This document shows positions 1-9,704 of a stretch of DNA of 64,000 bases, one piece after another (positions within the stretch are counted from its first letter, which is position 1; each line of letters opens with the position of its first letter). A model generated the notes under the pieces. That model had not been told where the DNA came from, did not search any database, and was given only the letters and a program-made list of their open reading frames with translations. The DNA lies in assembly GCA_024235215.1 (NCBI GenBank), contig JACKMU010000005.1:186001-250000 (forward strand), read 5' to 3'. Origin of the DNA: Chromatiaceae bacterium (lineage in GTDB: Bacteria; Pseudomonadota; Gammaproteobacteria; Chromatiales; Chromatiaceae). A program made the translations under genes and the position numbers.

Positions 1-253
1 GCCGCAGCCGCTCCAACCACTGCTGATCGAAGGTGCGGGTCAAAGCCGGGCGAATCTCCCGATAGACCGGATCCTGCACCAGCCGGTCGCGTAGCGTCTC
101 GATGGTCCCCTCCTTCAACCCGAGCAGGATCAGCAGGGGTGCCAGTACCGCCGCCAACGCGGAGACCAGGCAGAGGGTCAGAATCCACTCGTGCCGCAAA
201 TGTGCCGCCGCCAGCCCGAATACACGCCGCGACTGCCCGCCGCCACTGCTCAT
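1..253 (-). CDS. FtsX/LolC-type ABC transporter permease, N-terminal fragment (cut by window edge)
   Basis: The first 84 residues are visible, reading in from 253; the gene continues past base 1. After a short polar N-terminus there is one strongly hydrophobic segment (about residues 24-46), followed by a charged periplasmic-looking stretch. That is the usual layout of an FtsX/MacB/LolC permease: a first membrane helix followed by a large extracytoplasmic loop. The ATG at 253 overlaps the TGA of the ATP-binding gene (ATGA), so the two are translationally coupled and should form one transporter. The family call rests on topology and on the neighbouring ATPase, since the FtsX core lies outside the window. 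A TagS-like role is possible given the adjacent vWA gene. Confidence 0.7.
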   Translation of the reverse strand, partial: MSSGGGQSRRVFGLAAAHLRHEWILTLCLVSALAAVLAPLLILLGLKEGTIETLRDRLVQDPVYREIRPALTRTFDQQWLERLR

Positions 254-1044
254 CGGCAGGCCTCCCGGTACAGGCAGGAGTGGATGCGGTGTTCTGTCAC
301 CTGGGTCAGTTCGAAACCGTAGCTGCTGTCCGCCACCGACCCCACCAGATCGAGATCGTGGGTGACCATGATGACCGACAACCCCTCGTCGCGCGCCAGC
401 GAGCGCAGGTCGCGAACGATCAAGTGCGCACGCTGCCGATCCACCGCGGCAGTCGGTTCGTCCGCCAGCACCAGGCGCGGGGAGTGGGTCAATGCGCGCA
501 GCACCGCCACCCGCTGGCGTTGCCCGCCGGAGAGGGAGTCGGGACGCCGTGGCATACAGTCGGCAACGCCCATGCGTTGCGCCATGGCCAACACCCTCCC
601 GTGGTCGGGTGGCATCCGGTTGATGCGCCGTGGCAGCAGCAGATTATCGCGCACGTTCAGATAGGGGAGCAGTCCACCGGTTTGCAGCACATAGCCGAGC
701 CAGCGGCGGCGTATTCCGGCCAGCGCCGTCTCGTCCGCGTAACGCCACAGCGCTGCCAGATCCTGTGCTTCGCCAGCGGAAAAGGTGAGCTGGAAACTGG
801 CCGCGCTGTCGGGCTTGGAGATCAGCGCCAGCAGATCGAGCAGCGTACTCTTGCCACAGCCGCTCTCACCGATGATCGCGACGAACTCTCCCGGATAGAC
901 CTGCAGCTCCGGCACCGTCAACTGAAAGGTACTGCCCGCCTGGGTGCGGCTCTTTACCAGCTGACGCAGCAGCAGTACCGCACCGGATCGCTCCGACTCG
1001 GGTCGGGACCGCTCCGCTTCACCTGGAGTTGCTGCGCTGCTCAT
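250..1044 (-). CDS. ABC transporter ATP-binding protein (LolD/MacB/TagT-like)
   Basis: A 264-aa nucleotide-binding subunit that would power the adjacent FtsX-like permease at the inner membrane. Visible motifs are Walker A GESGCGKST (about 59-67), the Q-loop region (VLQTGG, about 119-124), signature LSGGQ (171-175), Walker B LVLADEP (191-197) and the H-loop motif MVTHD. The ATG at 1044 lies 5 bases after the stop of the vWA gene. An in-frame upstream extension exists but runs inside that gene and is not credible. LolD/MacB-class ATPases move lipoproteins or substrates across the envelope or transmit mechanical force. The linked vWA protein makes a signalling role of the T6SS TagT type plausible; this is inference. 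Confidence 0.9.
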   Translation of the reverse strand: MSSAATPGEAERSRPESERSGAVLLLRQLVKSRTQAGSTFQLTVPELQVYPGEFVAIIGESGCGKSTLLDLLALISKPDSAASFQLTFSAGEAQDLAALWRYADETALAGIRRRWLGYVLQTGGLLPYLNVRDNLLLPRRINRMPPDHGRVLAMAQRMGVADCMPRRPDSLSGGQRQRVAVLRALTHSPRLVLADEPTAAVDRQRAHLIVRDLRSLARDEGLSVIMVTHDLDLVGSVADSSYGFELTQVTEHRIHSCLYREACR

Positions 1045-1049
1045 TACGA

Positions 1050-3191
1050 TCAGGGCAGATAATCGATGTGCAGCGGATGCACCAGCTCGCTTGCCGGATC
1101 GGCCTCGTTCAACCGGTGCCAGGCGTCCACCTGCGCATTGATCGCCCGATACTGAGCCAGCTTGGCACTCAGCCCCCACTCCAGCTGCACTCGCTGCTCC
1201 GGGGTCAGGCTGGCATACTTCTCCTGCGTCAACGTCAGGATATCGCTGTGATAGGGGAGGCTTTGAATGAATGCCGGCAACAGCCCCTGCTCTGCCAGGT
1301 TCTTACCGGAACCCAGATCTTCCGGCCGTTTCAACGTCTGGCCGGAGAGGCTCTGCAATGCTGCGAAGAACTCACCCTGACTGGTACGTGACTGCTCCAA
1401 CGCGTTCAACACCCGCTCCAGTGCCTGCACCAACGTGCTCAACTGCTCGCGCGTCACCAGCACCCGCACCTCCAGCGACGGATCACTCGGATTCAGCAGA
1501 TCCCGGTCCATCGCCCAGGCAACGATATCCTTGGGCGGCCGCGCTCCTTTACCAAGATATTCGATCAGGGCTGCCTCCCACACCTTGTCCAACGCCATCT
1601 GACCCTGGTTGGCGGCGTCCGGCTCAGCGCCGAATTCGGGCATTGGCGGGGGCGGCGGCAGGCTGCGCAGCGCCAGCGACCGTTCGAAACGGCTCACCAC
1701 CCCACCCACCACGCTGTCAACCGCAGCGGTAAAATCCCCCGCTTCGAAGGCGTTCACCTCGACCAGCGCCTGTTCACCGTCGCTGCCACGCACACGCGAC
1801 AACTGACCAAACTGCAGGATCGCCCGGTCGTGGTCCTCGACTGCGCGCTCATCCTGCAGATGAATCGAGATCAGGTGTACATTGGCATCGTCCAGCTCGC
1901 GCCTCAGATCGCTCTCATCCTTACCGGTGGTATTCTGGGCATGACCGCGGGGGTGGGCGCTGGCATCGCCCACCAGCACGATAAACCGCAACGCCTCCGG
2001 CCGCCACTGGGAGCGCAGCCCGGCATCGACACCGGCAAACACCTCTTCGGCGTAGTCGAGGCTTCCTGCCGGGGTTGCCTTGGCCTCATGGGTGAGCAGC
2101 TCGACCAACTGCTCCGCATCCACCAGCTGTGGCGTGAAATTGTGCGTGGTGTACTCCACTGCAGGAACCGCTTTCACCGAATCACGATAACCGACCAGGC
2201 CGAATCTGACCCGCTCCTGCAACCTTGCACCGGTGGTCTGGACCATTCGCCGAACCGCGTCGCGGGTCATGTCGATATAAGGTTGCATGCTGCGCGTGGT
2301 ATCCATCACGAAAACCAGGTCAATCGCCAGATTGTCCAGACCGGCACCCTGATCCACATCCCGTCCGGTGGCAGCCTGATCCAGGTAACCGCTGTCGCTC
2401 AGCGTGTCGGCCCCACGCTGCCCGGGCACAGCAGCCGCGATCTGCAGCAGACGCACCTCGTCGCCGTAGATATCCAGCTTTTCCCAGTCGAGGATCGGCA
2501 GAATGTAGAACTGACGGTTGATATCGATGTAGCGCTTCGGTTCCATGCTGACCACCGCCTCGGGCAGCTGCGCCGAGTCGATCGCACTGTAAATCGCCTC
2601 CGCCTCACCAGCCATGTCCGCTGCATCGACGATGCGCCGCAATGCAGCGACATCGTTGAACATCAGTACCGGCTTACGCCCTTCAGCGATTCCGCCGGGA
2701 TGGGTGTAGGCAACCACCAGCGCCTGGCGCCATTCGAGGACATCGCGCGCCTGCATCCAGCCAAGCTTCTGGCTGCTGTTGCTCCCCACCTGGTACCAGC
2801 CTTGCGGTTCGGCCGGATGGGAGAGATCGATCCCTTCCCGTGCAAAGACATAGAGTGGCCGGAATGCCGCCACGTTGGCGCGTGCCACTTTATCGGCATC
2901 GGCCTCCCTGTCCAGATAGATGTTGCTGAACGGCCGCGGCAACAGCTGCAACGGCAGACCGGTGCTACGCTCGATACAGGGCGCGCTGCCATTGCATTCA
3001 ATTGGAGCGGCACTGACGCTACCCTCCAATGCGTCGGCACCGGACAGCCCCCCGCCCTCCAGCGCATCCACACCACTCAGGCCCTCGCCTTCCAAAGCGT
3101 CTGCACCGCTGCGAGCGAACACGGCACCACTCAGCAGCAACCCACCCAGCAACATCGTGCTCAACCCTCTGAGCAAATTACCTCTGTTCAC
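1050..3191 (-). CDS. Exported vWA-domain protein, PpkA C-terminal-like
   Basis: 713 aa. GTG start at 3191 behind a strong AGGAGGT five bases upstream. An N-terminal hydrophobic segment (about 8-26) looks like a signal peptide. Three copies of an 11-residue unit built on SG(A/V)DALEG follow (about 28-58). A region around 90-160 resembles an SH3-like module. The vWA domain spans roughly 288-510 with a MIDAS-type D297-T-T-R-S301 motif; the sequence FVMDTTRSMQPYID resembles the vWA domain found at the C-terminus of T6SS kinase PpkA. The last 150 residues are helical. No kinase domain is present. It lies directly upstream of an ABC ATPase and permease and probably works with them at the periplasmic face. 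The vWA domain is certain; the PpkA/Tag analogy is inference. Confidence 0.82.
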   Translation of the reverse strand: MNRGNLLRGLSTMLLGGLLLSGAVFARSGADALEGEGLSGVDALEGGGLSGADALEGSVSAAPIECNGSAPCIERSTGLPLQLLPRPFSNIYLDREADADKVARANVAAFRPLYVFAREGIDLSHPAEPQGWYQVGSNSSQKLGWMQARDVLEWRQALVVAYTHPGGIAEGRKPVLMFNDVAALRRIVDAADMAGEAEAIYSAIDSAQLPEAVVSMEPKRYIDINRQFYILPILDWEKLDIYGDEVRLLQIAAAVPGQRGADTLSDSGYLDQAATGRDVDQGAGLDNLAIDLVFVMDTTRSMQPYIDMTRDAVRRMVQTTGARLQERVRFGLVGYRDSVKAVPAVEYTTHNFTPQLVDAEQLVELLTHEAKATPAGSLDYAEEVFAGVDAGLRSQWRPEALRFIVLVGDASAHPRGHAQNTTGKDESDLRRELDDANVHLISIHLQDERAVEDHDRAILQFGQLSRVRGSDGEQALVEVNAFEAGDFTAAVDSVVGGVVSRFERSLALRSLPPPPPMPEFGAEPDAANQGQMALDKVWEAALIEYLGKGARPPKDIVAWAMDRDLLNPSDPSLEVRVLVTREQLSTLVQALERVLNALEQSRTSQGEFFAALQSLSGQTLKRPEDLGSGKNLAEQGLLPAFIQSLPYHSDILTLTQEKYASLTPEQRVQLEWGLSAKLAQYRAINAQVDAWHRLNEADPASELVHPLHIDYLP
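3018..3110 (-). repeat. Three tandem 33-bp units in the vWA gene leader
   Basis: These encode three near-identical 11-residue units (consensus SGADALEGGGL) directly after the predicted signal peptide. The function is unknown; it may be a flexible spacer whose copy number could vary. Confidence 0.7.
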
Positions 3192-3389
3192 AACCTACCT
3201 CCTGTTCAGAGCCGGGCAAACACTGTTCCCCGGATCGGAAATTGAGCCGCTCCCGTTTGCGTACTGAAACGCGCCATTCAATGAGCTCACGCCATTTCGG
3301 ACCTTGGTGATAGCCATCCAGCTGTCGATCTCCGGATTCCGGCATGCATTGGAATGAGGATGGGGAATCCAGGCCCCCTGCTCTTCCGC
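3192..3389. other. Intergenic region upstream of the vWA gene
   Basis: About 200 bases lie between the stop of the 2104-aa gene and the GTG of the vWA gene on the same strand. The only clear element is the AGGAGGT ribosome-binding site next to the GTG. I see no convincing terminator or sigma-70 promoter, so the vWA/ABC genes may have their own start site here or be read through from upstream. Confidence 0.4.
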
Positions 3390-6300
3390 TCACCGGCCAC
3401 CGGCTGACGCACTGCCATCCATTACCCCTTCGATCAGCTTGATGTGCGCCTCGAGACGATAATCGGGATAGAGCCGCAGACTCTTGTGATAGCGTTCCAG
3501 CGCATCAGTCAACCGCCCCTTGGCCTGCAGTCCGCCCCCTTCGGCGCGCAGACGCGCCGCCTGTTCGTAGCGTTGACGCATCCCTGGATCCATCGCTGCG
3601 GTGTTGGCGCCATCCCCGTCTCCCGCTTGCAGCACGCTGCGCGCTGTCTCCCGCGCTACCGGCTGCAACACACCGTTGGTCTGTTCGAACAGATCCAGTG
3701 CCAAATCAGCATCACCATCCGGCCAGACCAAACCACGCTGAGCCGCCCCGGCGGCAACCCGCGCCTCCTGTGCATTGGGTTGGACAGTGCAGTGCTGTTC
3801 CTGCGACAACAGTCTGATCACACCCCGTTGGTTGACCACCATCGCCTCGATCAACTGTCGGCCGTACTGCAATGGCAGATCCACATGGGCTTCATCGCCG
3901 GCCAATACAGCTCTGTGCCAGGGACCACCGGCAGCGCGCACCCCGACCAGTGCGGTTCGTTCTGGTATCGCAACCACCACGTGAACGTGTCTTGTCGCTA
4001 TCGATGCCCCTGCTTTCGGCGCCAGGATCTGTGCCTGCGGCGGTGATGCCTCGATCTTGAACGCGACGCTACCGGTAGCGCTGTTTCCGCCAGCTTCCAC
4101 CACCCGCAGTTCCAACCGGTGGTCGCCCGGTTGCAGCAGCAGCTCCGCACTGAGCCTCTCTATCCCCGGCGGCAACTCCTGCCAGAGTCCACCGTCGATT
4201 GAGAGGCTGGGTTGGACCGTGCCCGCCTCCGGGTTGACCATGGCGGTCAGGGTCAGCCGTGATCCCGGCTGACGACTGCCCGCCACTGGCTCTTCAAAAC
4301 TGAGTTTGAGGGGGATCTCTTCGCCTTTAATGGGCAGGAAGAAATGCGCCTCATTGTTGACCCGATCCAGGTCATCGAGACTCTTCTCCGGATCGGCGAT
4401 CAGAAAGAACTCACTGGAACCCGCTGTTGCCGTCCAGTTCAACCGTGCCGTTGCAGCACCGTGCAATGCGAGATCATCGACCGTGACCCGGGCGATCTCC
4501 TCCCGGCTCTTCCCCGGCCGTTTGCGCAGCAGCGCCACCTCAGCACCGGGGGCGGCGACCGAGCCGATATTGTGCACCGGTATCTCGACGGTGATCTGAT
4601 CTCCCGCTTGGGTATCGGTGGGTGCATCCAACCGAATCTCAGCGGATGAGATGCTCAGATCAGGCGATGAGATCGCCACTCCAACCAGACCTGCGACGGC
4701 TTGACGTGCAGCGGCTTCCGATTTCGCCACCGTCCAGACCGGTGTAGCGGTCAGACGAAACTTGAAGCGGAAGTCGCTGTTCACCACATAGTGACCGCCA
4801 CGCAGATGTTTCGAGTTGATGCCGACCTGATTGTCCCCCGGCAGCCCCTCTTTGTTGAAGCGCAGCGCCGCTGGTGGAATACGGAAGCTGTAGTTGCCCT
4901 CCGGTATGACGTCGCGCAGCGTGCCGATCACCCGGTCGTTGAATACGATGTCGGTGTCGTGCGGATGGTAGCTGTTCCGCTCCCAGGGCAGACTGAAGCC
5001 CATCTCCAGCCACGCCTCCACCAGATTCGTGTTGTGCCAGCGGCCGGCCTCCAGCAGTGCCGAGTATTCAAAGATGCCATCGTCGCCGACGTCGGCATGG
5101 ATGAAGTCCACCACACCGTCGGCATCGGTGTCATCGCCGACCCAGCGCACCTCATCAACATGCATCGACCAGCGGTCGGCACGACCATCCCGGTCGAGAT
5201 CCTCGGGGTTGTCGCGGCGCGACCAATCGACATCGTCCGGATTCAGCTGTTCTGCCCGCATTGCGTTACGCAGCAGCACCGGCTCGTGATCGCGCTGTAC
5301 TGGGTCGGTCGGGTCCAGCCCCGGAAAGAGCCAGATCCGGTGAAGTTGCTCACCCTCAGCCAGACGCATCTGGTAGTCGTAGTCGAACGACCGGTCCAGA
5401 CCACGAGCGAGGATCCTGCTGCTGACTCCGGTGAAACCCGGGTAGAAGCGTGGTACCACATCGAAATCGATCGACTGGCCGGCCTGCAGCAAGCCGTGCT
5501 GGATGGTCGGCGTGATGCGCACCGCCTGCTCCTCCGCGCTGCTAACCTGCAGGTCGGTGAGGGTATCCCCGCTGTTACGCAGCCGCAGTCGGCGTCCGTG
5601 GCCAAGCGGCAACGGACCCAGATCCTGCCACTCCAGTTCGACATGCGGCAGGCGCACGTGCACCGCCACTTCAGCTGCATCGCTCAGGCCATTCTCCGAG
5701 ACAATCCGGATCGGAATCGTATGATCCGGTGTGTCTACATCCTGAGCACTGATGCCAAGCAGGAACTCGCGCACCTGGCCGGGCGCGAGATTGATCGGTT
5801 GGTCCTCAGACCCCTCGCCGACGAAGCCGACCAGTAGCGCCGGATCCTGTGGTTTGCCACACTCGAGGCGGACTGTGAGCGCTTCGTCGCCGTTGTTGCG
5901 CACGCTGATGCCTACCCGCTGGTCGTAATCACGGCGGATATTGGCGCCATAGCGGGTGCGGCCGAACGCTAGTCCCTTGACCCGGGTGAGCGTCTGTACC
6001 GGTCCCTGCGCGTCGCCTCCGAGCGGCTGAATCTCATAGGTGACCGCCGCTTCCAGATCGTTCAACTCAACAGTGCGCAACCGTCCACTCTGACCACGTA
6101 CCGTCTGCCACGCCGTGCTGCCCTGCTTGCGGAAACGGAGTTCCGACTCGCCGTGCACCGGCGCCAGCCAGCTGACGCGGATCGACTCGCCGGTGAGGCG
6201 CGTGCCGTCCGGTGGTGAGAGATCGAAATAGTCTGCCAGCCTGAAGTGACGTGTCAGCTTCGTCTCCACGCCGTCGGCATCGAAGGCGACCACTTCCAGC

Positions 6301-9300
6301 GTATGCACTCCAGCTGCCAGGCTCTGCCAGTTCACCTCTGTGTCATAGGGGGCGGTATAGTCGCTGGCCAGCAGTGCACCATCCAGCAGGAAACGCACCC
6401 CGCCCAACGGTCGTCCACTGTAGCTGATCGCCTGTGCCAGCAGCTTGACCGGCCGGGTGAGGGTCTGACCCTCCGCCGGGGTGGTGAGGAAGAGTGCTAT
6501 CCCTTCGCGTGCACGGTTGCCGGTAGCCTGCACCCAGAAACGCTGGTGCGAGCGCTGTCCGTCACGACCGATGCAACGGGACGCCACCAGGTAACGCCCT
6601 TCGCGTGGAAAGTGCGCAGACTGCGCCTGCTCGTCTTTGAGTACCAGCTCGGCCTCACCATCCCCATTCAGATCCAGCTCGCAGCGTTCTGCGCGTTCGG
6701 TATGCTTGAGCGCGAGGCGCTTGAAGGAGACCCGCTCCGGTCGGGAGCCATCCGGAGTCGCCTCGATGGCATCGGCATACAGAGTGCGCGCACGGCTGTC
6801 GACCATGACAAAGCCGGGTTCGCCTGAGGTGTCGTTGTCGCCCCATTCGCTCAACTCGATGCGCAGCCGGAGCGGCGCGTCGAACTTCAACGGCAGCGTC
6901 CATCGCACCGGTGGGTAGTGCCCCGATTCGTGCAGCTGTTGGTTGGTCTGGTCGTTGAAGACCCGTACCAGCGTCTGTGTCTGACTGGCGATGTTGAGCT
7001 GGATCTCTCCCGGTTCAGCCAACTCGAAGAGAAAACGGTCGCGGTCGCCACGCTGATCGATCATAAAAGATTGCGCCTCGCCATCTCGCAGCGGACGCGG
7101 CGGATCACCGCTCAGCGGCGCCGATTCACCCGGCTCGGCGCGCTGCAACGACAGCTTCAGCTCATAGGGATCGCTTGAGGCGGCATTATCTCCCCACTCG
7201 CCTACGACGATGTAGTAGAGCCCGGCCTGCACCTCCGGTTTGAGTTCGGCCACCTGGTTTTCGTAGGCGCCTCGCTCCGCGACCAACCGGCGTTCGCTGT
7301 CGAATACCCGCAGGTGGGTCTGCCGTGCCGAGCTGGCAGTCACCTGCAGCACACCCGGGAAATCCACTTCCAGCGCAAAAAAGTCGAGATCCCGCAGTGG
7401 CAGGTAGCTGCCGTGCAGAGTGTCGCCGGACAGTAGCGGTGTGGCGTTATCGAAATCGTCATTGCGCTGTTTGAAATCGAACTCGTCCGCCGGCTCGAAC
7501 CAGACCCGCATCGAGTAGGGCTGGGTGCTCCAGGCGTTATTTCCCCACTCCTGGATCGATACGAACAGCGTTTGTGGCCCGGCTGCATGCCAGTCGAGAT
7601 GGACCGGGTGATTTTCATAGCCGCCCCGCTCCTGCAGCAACGCGCCGCTGCCGTCGAACAGTTGGAGGTGACGCTGCATCGCCCCCCGGCTCTGGACGTG
7701 CAGCACACCGGCGCCGGGCAAGGTAACTGCGAACAGATCCTGGTCACCCATTGGCAGCAGCGTGCTGGCAAACCATTGCGGTATCGCCAGTGAACGCACC
7801 GAAGTTATTGCGCCTGCTCCTGGCACTGGATCGACCACGCCGTCATCCGGCACCATCTCGACCATCAACCGATAAGGTTCCAATGAAGCATGGTTGTTGC
7901 CCCACTCCAGCATCTGCACCAGATAGACACCCGGCGTCACCCCATACTCGAGCGCTAGCGGGTGGTTTTCGTAGGCACCCTGCTCCGCCAGCAACTCTCC
8001 GAACGGCGAAAGGATGCGGACATGCCGTTGCAGCGTCTGATGTTGATCGCTCAATCGCAGCACACCCGCCTGGGTCACTTCGATACGATAATAATCGCTG
8101 TCTCCAAGCGGCCAGATCAGGCCGGAGACCTGCTGATTGAGCGCGATCTGTGTCGCCGCCTCCGGCTGCTGATTGGGTTCGTTGGGATCCACCGCCGGCT
8201 GCAGCTCGAGGGTGAGCGTCAGCTCGTTCTCCGCATCATGGGCGTTGTCACCCCACTCGGAGAGCTCCAGCGAGTAGCTGCCGCTCTCCAGCCACCGCTC
8301 GATCCGGTTTGACTTCCCCGCATAGGCCCCCTGCTGTTTGAGCAGTGTTCCATCACGGTCGCGCAGCTGCATCAGCGTCTGTAGTGGCGCATCTTCAATT
8401 ATGGCAACCAGCCTGGCGGGTGACGCCAGGCGGAACTTGTACCAGTCGTGATCACCCGGCTCCCCGATCCGGAACCTGATCGGAGCACCGGTCAGCACCT
8501 GCTGCGCCTGTTCCAGATCGTTGTTGGGCTCTACCTCGGGTTGTGCTGCCAGTGGATTCAACGCGACCTGCAACGGGGGCGAGGTAGCGCTGAGCGTCAG
8601 TGCAGTGACGCTGGACTCGTAATTCGTCGCTTCGACCCGCGCGGTGACACGGCGGCGGGAAATCTGCACCCTGCCCGCACCATCCAACGGGTTGGCGTCA
8701 CCGATCTGCAATGCAGGAAAGCGCAGGCGTCCGGCGCTGTCGCTCACTGCCTCGGCAATCACGCCATTCGGCCAGCTCTCCGCCAGCGTCACCCGGGCGC
8801 CAGCAATCGCTCTGCCCGTCACGCGGTCAACCACCTCCAGTGATTGGGCGACACGGGTCGACTCCGGCTGCAGCTGCAGTACCTGCTGCTGCAGGTCCCC
8901 AACGCAGTTGATCCAGCTGATACGGTCGCATCCGCCCGATTCGCATAGCGCATTACTGGTGATGATCCGGGTCGGTGGAGTATCTTTCTCGACGCGCAGA
9001 TCGCCCGCCTCGAGAAAACCCTGCCGGCGACAGAAGAGATCGGCCGCGGGTTTGCCGCAGTTCTGACCCCATTCGCGGCAAAGATCCAGCGCCACGCCAT
9101 CGATCTGCGGCGCCTCATACACCGCCTGCCTGCTGTTGTCAGAAGCCACGACATCCAGCGCCCGGGAATACGCCAGATACCCCGGTGCCGTGGCATGCAG
9201 CTGGTAACGGCCGACCGGAAGATCGTTGAGCTCGAAGCGGCCGTCCCAGCTGCTGACCGTATGGGCCGTGCCGCTGAGCGCGGAAGCGACCGCCAGCGGA

Positions 9301-9704
9301 GTAAGCACCAGGCTCACCCCGGCGACCGGCACCCCGGCGCCGACGCTTTCCACCCGACCACTCCACTGCGCGGTCGCTGCCGGAGTCAGCGTCAGGTCGA
9401 GTGCCTGGCGCGCGCCTTCCGGAAGCTGGATCTGCTGCACCAGCCGCTGGTAGTCGGGTTGCTCAACCGACAGTCTGTAGCTGCCGGCAGGTATCCCTTC
9501 GAACAGCGCCACACCAGCACTGTCGGTTGTCGCGAAGCGACTGCCGATCAGTACCCTGACATTGGCTAACGGGCTGCGTTCACCCTCGGTACGCTGTTCG
9601 AACAGTTTTACCGGCAGCGGAGCGGGTGCCTCTGCCCAGGCAACAGCGACGCACACCGGCAGCAGCATCAATCCAGCGATCGTACGCATGTTCGGTAATC
9701 TCAT
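3390..9704 (-). CDS. Giant secreted multidomain protein with CarboxypepD-reg-like, PPC-like, Ig-like, CARDB and TPR-tail segments
   Basis: 2104 aa with a Sec signal peptide ending near TEXT 'VAWAEA' (about residue 25). Domains in order: two carboxypeptidase-regulatory-like beta folds (about 30-200), a Cys-containing region (about 205-275), a further regulatory-like fold (about 285-380), five PPC-like repeats (about 390-960) each ending in EWGDN or EWGNN and spaced about 117 residues, an Ig-like domain (about 1075-1155), a beta-rich middle, a segment with Asp-rich calcium-loop-like sequence DLDRDGRAD (about 1500-1550), a CARDB-like domain (about 1685-1790), Ig-like folds and a TPR-like tail in the last 66 residues. 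No enzyme active site is recognised. ATG at 9704 overlaps the previous stop (ATGA). Likely a periplasmic or surface scaffold serving the vWA/ABC locus. Confidence 0.75.
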   Translation of the reverse strand: MRLPNMRTIAGLMLLPVCVAVAWAEAPAPLPVKLFEQRTEGERSPLANVRVLIGSRFATTDSAGVALFEGIPAGSYRLSVEQPDYQRLVQQIQLPEGARQALDLTLTPAATAQWSGRVESVGAGVPVAGVSLVLTPLAVASALSGTAHTVSSWDGRFELNDLPVGRYQLHATAPGYLAYSRALDVVASDNSRQAVYEAPQIDGVALDLCREWGQNCGKPAADLFCRRQGFLEAGDLRVEKDTPPTRIITSNALCESGGCDRISWINCVGDLQQQVLQLQPESTRVAQSLEVVDRVTGRAIAGARVTLAESWPNGVIAEAVSDSAGRLRFPALQIGDANPLDGAGRVQISRRRVTARVEATNYESSVTALTLSATSPPLQVALNPLAAQPEVEPNNDLEQAQQVLTGAPIRFRIGEPGDHDWYKFRLASPARLVAIIEDAPLQTLMQLRDRDGTLLKQQGAYAGKSNRIERWLESGSYSLELSEWGDNAHDAENELTLTLELQPAVDPNEPNQQPEAATQIALNQQVSGLIWPLGDSDYYRIEVTQAGVLRLSDQHQTLQRHVRILSPFGELLAEQGAYENHPLALEYGVTPGVYLVQMLEWGNNHASLEPYRLMVEMVPDDGVVDPVPGAGAITSVRSLAIPQWFASTLLPMGDQDLFAVTLPGAGVLHVQSRGAMQRHLQLFDGSGALLQERGGYENHPVHLDWHAAGPQTLFVSIQEWGNNAWSTQPYSMRVWFEPADEFDFKQRNDDFDNATPLLSGDTLHGSYLPLRDLDFFALEVDFPGVLQVTASSARQTHLRVFDSERRLVAERGAYENQVAELKPEVQAGLYYIVVGEWGDNAASSDPYELKLSLQRAEPGESAPLSGDPPRPLRDGEAQSFMIDQRGDRDRFLFELAEPGEIQLNIASQTQTLVRVFNDQTNQQLHESGHYPPVRWTLPLKFDAPLRLRIELSEWGDNDTSGEPGFVMVDSRARTLYADAIEATPDGSRPERVSFKRLALKHTERAERCELDLNGDGEAELVLKDEQAQSAHFPREGRYLVASRCIGRDGQRSHQRFWVQATGNRAREGIALFLTTPAEGQTLTRPVKLLAQAISYSGRPLGGVRFLLDGALLASDYTAPYDTEVNWQSLAAGVHTLEVVAFDADGVETKLTRHFRLADYFDLSPPDGTRLTGESIRVSWLAPVHGESELRFRKQGSTAWQTVRGQSGRLRTVELNDLEAAVTYEIQPLGGDAQGPVQTLTRVKGLAFGRTRYGANIRRDYDQRVGISVRNNGDEALTVRLECGKPQDPALLVGFVGEGSEDQPINLAPGQVREFLLGISAQDVDTPDHTIPIRIVSENGLSDAAEVAVHVRLPHVELEWQDLGPLPLGHGRRLRLRNSGDTLTDLQVSSAEEQAVRITPTIQHGLLQAGQSIDFDVVPRFYPGFTGVSSRILARGLDRSFDYDYQMRLAEGEQLHRIWLFPGLDPTDPVQRDHEPVLLRNAMRAEQLNPDDVDWSRRDNPEDLDRDGRADRWSMHVDEVRWVGDDTDADGVVDFIHADVGDDGIFEYSALLEAGRWHNTNLVEAWLEMGFSLPWERNSYHPHDTDIVFNDRVIGTLRDVIPEGNYSFRIPPAALRFNKEGLPGDNQVGINSKHLRGGHYVVNSDFRFKFRLTATPVWTVAKSEAAARQAVAGLVGVAISSPDLSISSAEIRLDAPTDTQAGDQITVEIPVHNIGSVAAPGAEVALLRKRPGKSREEIARVTVDDLALHGAATARLNWTATAGSSEFFLIADPEKSLDDLDRVNNEAHFFLPIKGEEIPLKLSFEEPVAGSRQPGSRLTLTAMVNPEAGTVQPSLSIDGGLWQELPPGIERLSAELLLQPGDHRLELRVVEAGGNSATGSVAFKIEASPPQAQILAPKAGASIATRHVHVVVAIPERTALVGVRAAGGPWHRAVLAGDEAHVDLPLQYGRQLIEAMVVNQRGVIRLLSQEQHCTVQPNAQEARVAAGAAQRGLVWPDGDADLALDLFEQTNGVLQPVARETARSVLQAGDGDGANTAAMDPGMRQRYEQAARLRAEGGGLQAKGRLTDALERYHKSLRLYPDYRLEAHIKLIEGVMDGSASAGGR
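6830..8270 (-). repeat. Five EWG(D/N)N-containing protein repeats (PPC-like) inside the 2104-aa gene
   Basis: Five units of about 350 bp end at positions near 8250, 7895, 7545, 7190 and 6840 with the residues EWGDN, EWGNN, EWGNN, EWGDN and EWGDN. Several units also carry a GAYEN or GGYEN motif about 20 residues earlier. The unit size and beta-strand pattern fit bacterial pre-peptidase C-terminal domains, with a conserved motif of their own. Confidence 0.7.
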
